64,000 nucleotides of DNA, from positions 124,001 to 188,000 of the forward strand of contig JAAWDP010000003.1 in the NCBI GenBank assembly GCA_022793815.1. The letters run 5' to 3'. The stretch comes from Clostridia bacterium (GTDB taxonomy: Bacteria > Bacillota > Clostridia > Christensenellales > Pumilibacteraceae). A program made the translations under genes and the position numbers. This document shows, one piece after another, positions 60,135 to 64,000 of the stretch (position 1 is the first letter of the stretch; each line of letters begins with the position of its first letter). The notes beneath the pieces were generated by a model that saw only the letters and a list, made by a program, of their open reading frames with translations, ran no database searches and was not told the origin of the DNA.

Positions 60135-61751
60135 TTATTTCTGTTTTCTGCGCCCGGATTTCTTTTCGAGCAGCGGCGGTGCGGGCAGAGGCTCGGCGTA
60201 CTTTTGCAGCTCGAACCAGAAAACCGTACCGCTCGGGAGCTGCTCGGGATTGTTTTCCACTACGCTTTCGACGCCGTATTTCGCGCCGTGCTTAATGAGA
60301 ATATTTTTTACTATGGCAAGACCCAGTCCCGTGCCGACCGTAGCGCGGCGCGTCTGGTTTGCGCGGTAATATTTATCCCAGACCGATTCGAGTTCTTCGG
60401 GCGCGATACCTTTGCCGCAGTCGCTGACCTCGACACGCACCGAGTCCTCCCGTTCCTTCACTCTTACGGTTATTTTCTTTTCCTCGCCCGAATAGTTCAT
60501 CGCGTTACTTATGAGGTTATACAGCACCTGCTCGATGCGCTTTGCATCGCACAGCGCGGGCGAGCCGCACTCGGCTTCCGTTACGAATACGAAGCCCTTT
60601 TTCTCGCCTATGTCCGAAAAACGGTCTATGACGGTTCTTGCCAGCGCGCACAAGTCGACTTTGCCTATCTCGGTTTTATCCGTCCCCGCCTGCAAGCGCG
60701 ACAAATCCAAAATGTCGCCGACCAGCGCGGTGAGCCTGTCCGCCTCGTCCATTATTATCTGAGCGTGAGCCTCGCGCTTTTCCCTGTCCGTGCCTGAAAT
60801 ATCCTTAATCATTTCGGCATAAGCGCGCACCATGGTAAGCGGCGTGCGCAAGTCGTGGGAAACATTGGCGAAAAAGTCCCGGCGCACGGCTTCGGTCTTA
60901 CCCATTTCCTCGGTGGCGAAGTTGAGCGTGTCGGCAAGCTCGTCTATTTCCGTCCAGCCGTTTCCTTCGAAACGCACGGAAAAGTCGCCTCTGCCCAGTT
61001 TGCGCGCGACCGCCGAAAATTCGGTTATGGGTTTGGCTATCATTCTGCTGAACGTCATAGCCAGCACCATGCTGACGAACATGCATATTATGGTGACTAC
61101 TATCAACTGGTCGCGCAGTATGCCGACGGACGCGTCGAGGCGCACCAGCGGTTTGGCAAGACACAGGTAAGAGTCGGTCGGGATACCGCGCTCGAACCGT
61201 TTTATTCTGCAACCGTAAATAATGAAATTGCCGCGGTTTTCGAGCGCGCAGGTATAGGTTGCCGAACCGCCGTTTTCGTCTATGCGCGAGTAAAAGCCTT
61301 TCGCCAAGATTTCATCGAGCAGGTCGAAGTCTATGCTTTCGGGCGTAGTCGTGCCCGTGGCGTTTGCATAACACAGCATTTCTATGTCGTTGAACACCAC
61401 CGCCGAATAGCCGCCGCGGATTGCGAAAACTTTGAGTTTTTCTTTGAAGTCCGCCAAGTCGTATTCGTTTTTCAGATTTACCGAACCTGCTTCTTCTGCA
61501 AGCGCGCTCCCCTCGTTTTTGACCTCGGTCTTGTTCATGTCGTTGAAACCCGCGGTATAGAACACGATTTGCGCCGCCCAAAGAATTATCAGAGTTATTG
61601 CGGTGAGCGTGACAAAAGAAAGCCACATGCGGAACTGTATGCTTTTAAGTCCCAGCACGTCGCCTTCCGCTCTCGACGGTTTTGCGACCTTGAAGTCGCC
61701 GTCTTTGACCGCCGCAGTTTGCGCCGATATTTCTTTACTGTCTTCCGGCAA
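60135..61751 (-). CDS. Sensor histidine kinase
   Basis: A 538-residue membrane kinase. The hydrophobic segments (about 43-67 and 213-236) flank an extracellular sensor region of about 145 residues; a HAMP domain follows (about 237-290), then the dimerisation helix with the phosphorylated His in FFANVSHDLRTPLTM, and the ATPase domain with N-box NLISNAMNYS, G1 SDCGKGI and G2 GTGLGLAIVK. The start is TTG (61749-61751) with GGAG 12 bases upstream; no nearer ATG exists. The gene lies 6 bases after the response regulator gene. The signal is unknown; similarity to the PhoR/ResE/SrrB class is general. Confidence 0.92.
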   Translation of the reverse strand: MPEDSKEISAQTAAVKDGDFKVAKPSRAEGDVLGLKSIQFRMWLSFVTLTAITLIILWAAQIVFYTAGFNDMNKTEVKNEGSALAEEAGSVNLKNEYDLADFKEKLKVFAIRGGYSAVVFNDIEMLCYANATGTTTPESIDFDLLDEILAKGFYSRIDENGGSATYTCALENRGNFIIYGCRIKRFERGIPTDSYLCLAKPLVRLDASVGILRDQLIVVTIICMFVSMVLAMTFSRMIAKPITEFSAVARKLGRGDFSVRFEGNGWTEIDELADTLNFATEEMGKTEAVRRDFFANVSHDLRTPLTMVRAYAEMIKDISGTDREKREAHAQIIMDEADRLTALVGDILDLSRLQAGTDKTEIGKVDLCALARTVIDRFSDIGEKKGFVFVTEAECGSPALCDAKRIEQVLYNLISNAMNYSGEEKKITVRVKEREDSVRVEVSDCGKGIAPEELESVWDKYYRANQTRRATVGTGLGLAIVKNILIKHGAKYGVESVVENNPEQLPSGTVFWFELQKYAEPLPAPPLLEKKSGRRKQK

Positions 61752-61757
61752 TTTTTA

Positions 61758-62417
61758 TCACAGCTCCAATTTATATCCGAGTCCGCGCAGAGTCACCACT
61801 TTGTCACGGTATTTACCGAGGGACGCGCGCAGCATTTTGACGTGCGTATCCACAGTTCTGTCGTCGCCGTAGAAATCGTAACCCCAGACCTCGGTGAGCA
61901 GTTTTTCGCGCGAGATAGCCAGTCCCGCATTATCCGCGAGAAAGAACAGCAGTTCGTATTCCTTAGGCGTCATTTCGGCTTTCACGCCGTCGACGTACAC
62001 GTTTCGCCCCGCCTTGTCTATGACAAGACCGTCTGACACTATTTTGCCTTTGCTTATCTTGCCGCGTTTGAGTATCGCGTTTACGCGCGCCATGACTTCT
62101 TTCGGCGAAAACGGTTTCGTGACGTAATCGTCCACTCCCATTTCGAATCCGAAAAGCTTGTCGTATTCTTCGACGCGCGCCGACAGCATGATTATGGGCG
62201 TATCTTTTTTCTTGCGAATCTCTTTTACCGCGGAAAAACCGTCCAGACGCGGCATCATGACATCCATTATTATTACGTCGTAATTGTTTTCGACCGCTTT
62301 CGCCACAGCCTCCATGCCGTCCGCAGCCTCGTCGCATTCGTAGTTTTCAAAACGCGCATATTCGGCTATTACCGACCGAATCATTTCTTCGTCGTCCACC
62401 ACCAACAGTTTCGTCAT
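61758..62417 (-). CDS. OmpR/PhoB-family response regulator
   Basis: A 219-residue two-component regulator: receiver domain with the acidic pocket VVDDEE, the phosphorylated Asp52 in IIMDVMMPRLDG and the switch Lys in YVTKPFSPKE, then a winged-helix effector domain with TPKEYELLFFLADN and the recognition region RTVDTHVKMLRASLG. The start at 62417 (MTKLLVVDDEE) has GGGAGG 10 bases upstream; longer readings into the rrf2-type gene are wrong. It works with the kinase gene that follows 6 bases later, and it lies 26 bases after the Rrf2-type gene in the same unit. Confidence 0.95.
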   Translation of the reverse strand: MTKLLVVDDEEMIRSVIAEYARFENYECDEAADGMEAVAKAVENNYDVIIMDVMMPRLDGFSAVKEIRKKKDTPIIMLSARVEEYDKLFGFEMGVDDYVTKPFSPKEVMARVNAILKRGKISKGKIVSDGLVIDKAGRNVYVDGVKAEMTPKEYELLFFLADNAGLAISREKLLTEVWGYDFYGDDRTVDTHVKMLRASLGKYRDKVVTLRGLGYKLEL

Positions 62418-62443
62418 TTCGGATTTACCTCCCTTGCGTATTG

Positions 62444-62818
62444 TTATTCCGTTACCTCGCTCATCAAATCCGCCACGGTATAGCCGTCGAGCACTTCGGT
62501 TACCGCTTTTTCGACTTTGCTCCACATGCCGTTTACGGGTCGAATGCCGCCGCAGTCGAAAGCCATTCCCTCCGTCAGCCGCAGTATGTCGGATATGCGG
62601 TACATGTCGGGCGACGACACGAGTTTGTATCCGCCGCTTTTTCCGCGCTCGGAACGAACGTAGCCCGCGCGTTTGAGCATTGCCATTATCTGCTCCGTGT
62701 ACTTTGCGGAAATGCCTCTGCGAGAAGCAATCGCGCACACCGAAACGCTTTTGCCGCGGCGTTCGGCAAGGTCCGTCATTATTTCCAGCGCATACCTGCT
62801 CTTTGCGGAAACCGTCAT
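62444..62818 (-). CDS. Rrf2-family transcriptional regulator
   Basis: A 124-residue winged-helix regulator of the Rrf2 family (IscR, CymR, NsrR). It opens with SAKSRYALEIMTDLAERRG, typical of the family, with the recognition region ASRRGISAKYTEQIMAMLKRAGYV and the wing RGKSGGYKL. The cluster-binding loop has only one Cys (FDCGG), so it should not bind an iron-sulfur cluster as IscR or NsrR do; CymR-type Rrf2 proteins work without a cluster and use a protein partner. AAAGGAG precedes the ATG. It is the first gene of an operon with a two-component system. Confidence 0.92.
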   Translation of the reverse strand: MTVSAKSRYALEIMTDLAERRGKSVSVCAIASRRGISAKYTEQIMAMLKRAGYVRSERGKSGGYKLVSSPDMYRISDILRLTEGMAFDCGGIRPVNGMWSKVEKAVTEVLDGYTVADLMSEVTE

Positions 62819-62847
62819 AACTTTCGCTCCTTTAATTCCTATTTCAA

Positions 62848-62895
62848 AGTATAGATTAAAAGACGGTTCCTGTCAAGGACGGGAAACCGTCTTTT
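62848..62895 (-). promoter_or_regulatory. rrf2-type gene promoter nested in the htpG terminator
   Basis: TTGACA (62871-62876), 17 bases, TATACT (62848-62853). The -35 box lies in the loop between the arms AAAAGACGGTTCC (62858-62870) and GGAAACCGTCTTTT (62882-62895), which make a terminator for htpG transcripts. The right arm lies in the promoter spacer. Confidence 0.8.
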
Positions 62896-62933
62896 GCAAA
62901 ATTCATTAAGTTTTCACAATGCCGTCACACCGT

Positions 62934-64000
62934 TTATTTCATGAGCGCGTTTATTCGGGTAACGAACGCCGCCGCGTCGTCCACTTCGCCCAGCGCGATA
63001 AGCGAGGCTTCGTCGTAAAGCGTTGCGGCAAGGTCACCGAAAGCTTTTTCGTCGCCGAGCGCGGCGAGTTTTTTCACGAGCGCATGTTCGGGGTTGAGTT
63101 CGAGCACTCTGTCGGCTTTTATTTCCTGTCCGTTGGCTTTGAAAACGCGTTCCATTTCCAAGGATATTTCGCCGTCCGCGGTAAGACACACCGCGTGCGT
63201 TTTCATGCGCGACGACATGCGGACCTTGTTTACTTTGCCGCCGAGCGCGGTCTTGACCTTTTCGAGCAGCTCTTTTGTTTCGCCTGCATCGCTCTTCTCT
63301 TCCGCGCCGCTTTCGGCTTTGAGCGCGTTTATGAATTTCTTTCCGCCGTACTCGTTAAGCGCGATGAGGCAGAATTCGTCGACGCGCTGGACGCAGTACA
63401 GTATTTCCGTGCCCTCGTCTTTGAGTTTTTCCAGCTGCGGAAGAGCGTCGGTCTTTTCCACGCTGTCGCCGCAGGCGTAATATATCCCCTCCTGACCTTC
63501 TTTCATGCGGGAAACGTACTCGCCGATAAGCACGGGTTTGTTTTGCGTGGAAGAAGCGAGCAGAACAAGGTCTTTGAGTTCGTCTTTCTTTTCGCCGAAG
63601 TTTTCGTAAACGCCGTACTTGATTCCCTCGCCGAATTCGGCAAAGAACTTCTCGTATTCGCCGCGCTCCTCTTTAAGCCACTTTTTCAGATTGTCGACTA
63701 TCTTCTTTCTGAGCGAAGTTGCTATGAAAGAGAGCTGTCTGTCCTGTTGCAACATTTCGCGCGAGACGTTGAGACTGAGGTCGGGAGAATCGACTATGCC
63801 GCGGACGAAACCGAGCCAGTCGGGCAAGAGGTCGGCGCATTTCTCTTTGATGAGCACACCGCTGCTGTAAAGCGCCAGTCCCTTCTCGTAATCTTTGGAA
63901 TAGTAGTTCGACGGGATTTTGTCGGGCACGAAAAGAAGGGCGGTATAGTTTACGTTTCCCTCGATGTTGACCTGCATTACGCGGCGCGGCGCGCGCCAGT
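62934..64000 (-). CDS. htpG: Chaperone HtpG (Hsp90), C-terminal part (cut by window edge)
   Basis: The last 355 or so codons of the bacterial Hsp90 chaperone. The frame is open to the window edge (WRAPRR before the first visible Met), so the gene continues to the right. The middle-domain motifs are YTALLFVPDK (about residues 10-19 of the visible part), FVRGIVDSPDLSLNVSREMLQQDR with the catalytic-loop Arg, and the C-terminal dimerisation region LNPEHALVKKLAAL. The ATPase domain is not visible. It is ended by the hairpin that also holds the rrf2-type -35 box. Confidence 0.95.
   Translation of the reverse strand, partial: WRAPRRVMQVNIEGNVNYTALLFVPDKIPSNYYSKDYEKGLALYSSGVLIKEKCADLLPDWLGFVRGIVDSPDLSLNVSREMLQQDRQLSFIATSLRKKIVDNLKKWLKEERGEYEKFFAEFGEGIKYGVYENFGEKKDELKDLVLLASSTQNKPVLIGEYVSRMKEGQEGIYYACGDSVEKTDALPQLEKLKDEGTEILYCVQRVDEFCLIALNEYGGKKFINALKAESGAEEKSDAGETKELLEKVKTALGGKVNKVRMSSRMKTHAVCLTADGEISLEMERVFKANGQEIKADRVLELNPEHALVKKLAALGDEKAFGDLAATLYDEASLIALGEVDDAAAFVTRINALMK

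Noticed and set aside
1..64000. CRISPR arrays, tRNA, rRNA, phage or intact insertion sequences
   Set aside because: I saw no regular repeat-spacer series, no cloverleaf sequence, no rRNA blocks and no transposase or integrase motif in any frame.

Overview
The window looks like a stretch of chromosome from an anaerobic, low-to-mid GC Gram-positive bacterium of the Clostridia type (Bacillota), probably an uncultured gut lineage. The grounds are the murB-PHP-whiA-dnaE cluster, AddAB instead of RecBCD, strong Shine-Dalgarno sequences, clear sigma-A type promoters (TTGACA-17-TATAAT), an oxygen-sensitive class III ribonucleotide reductase, an iron-type lactaldehyde reductase and plant-glycan (rhamnoside) catabolism. 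The genus cannot be read from the sequence. I see no rRNA, tRNA, CRISPR array, prophage or intact insertion sequence.

Layout. 1-3.4 kb: murB, a PHP phosphoesterase, whiA and the start of dnaE in one overlapping minus-strand operon. 3.6-5.7 kb: two plus-strand genes, one a Fic-fold protein whose whole catalytic motif is gone, the other a PRC-barrel-like protein. 5.7-8.0 kb: cysK and a three-segment membrane protein with an ExbB/MotA-like layout. 8.2-14.3 kb: addB-addA. 14.4-19.2 kb: a lipoprotein, then glgP-malQ for glycogen/maltodextrin breakdown. 19.3-23.5 kb: a MarR regulator and a heterodimeric ABC exporter with a tandem operator. 23.7-25.6 kb: a small membrane protein and a ferritin-like protein built of repeated helical hairpins. 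25.7-30.4 kb: a four-gene operon of two acyltransferase-like proteins and two B12-binding-type radical SAM enzymes with no recognised product. 30.6-32.7 kb: an M18 aminopeptidase and an AT-richer membrane protein flanked by similar small palindromes.

32.9-52.9 kb is a carbohydrate region. GH78 rhamnosidase, an esterase, rhaB, rhaA, rhaD, a GPH-type transporter and fucO together would import rhamnosides, release L-rhamnose in the cytoplasm and convert it to dihydroxyacetone phosphate and 1,2-propanediol. Beside them lie a membrane-anchored, domain-permuted GH3 enzyme, DeoR and AraC regulators, a GH2 enzyme with a lysine-rich insertion, and a Gfo/Idh/MocA oxidoreductase. 53-64 kb holds housekeeping genes: guaA, a type 2 leuA, a DUF1893 protein, a small Cys-cluster protein with a histone-H1-like tail, nrdD with an NrdR box, an Rrf2-response regulator-histidine kinase operon and the C-terminal part of htpG.

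Two regulatory themes run through the window. First, four genes (the Fic-like gene, addB, glgP, the DUF1893 gene) lack a Shine-Dalgarno sequence and have a good -10 box ending only 6-7 bases before ATG, which predicts leaderless mRNAs next to ordinary leadered genes. Second, several promoters carry palindromes in or beside the -10 region, including a TATAATTTCGGTAT element shared exactly by glgP and the GH3 gene.
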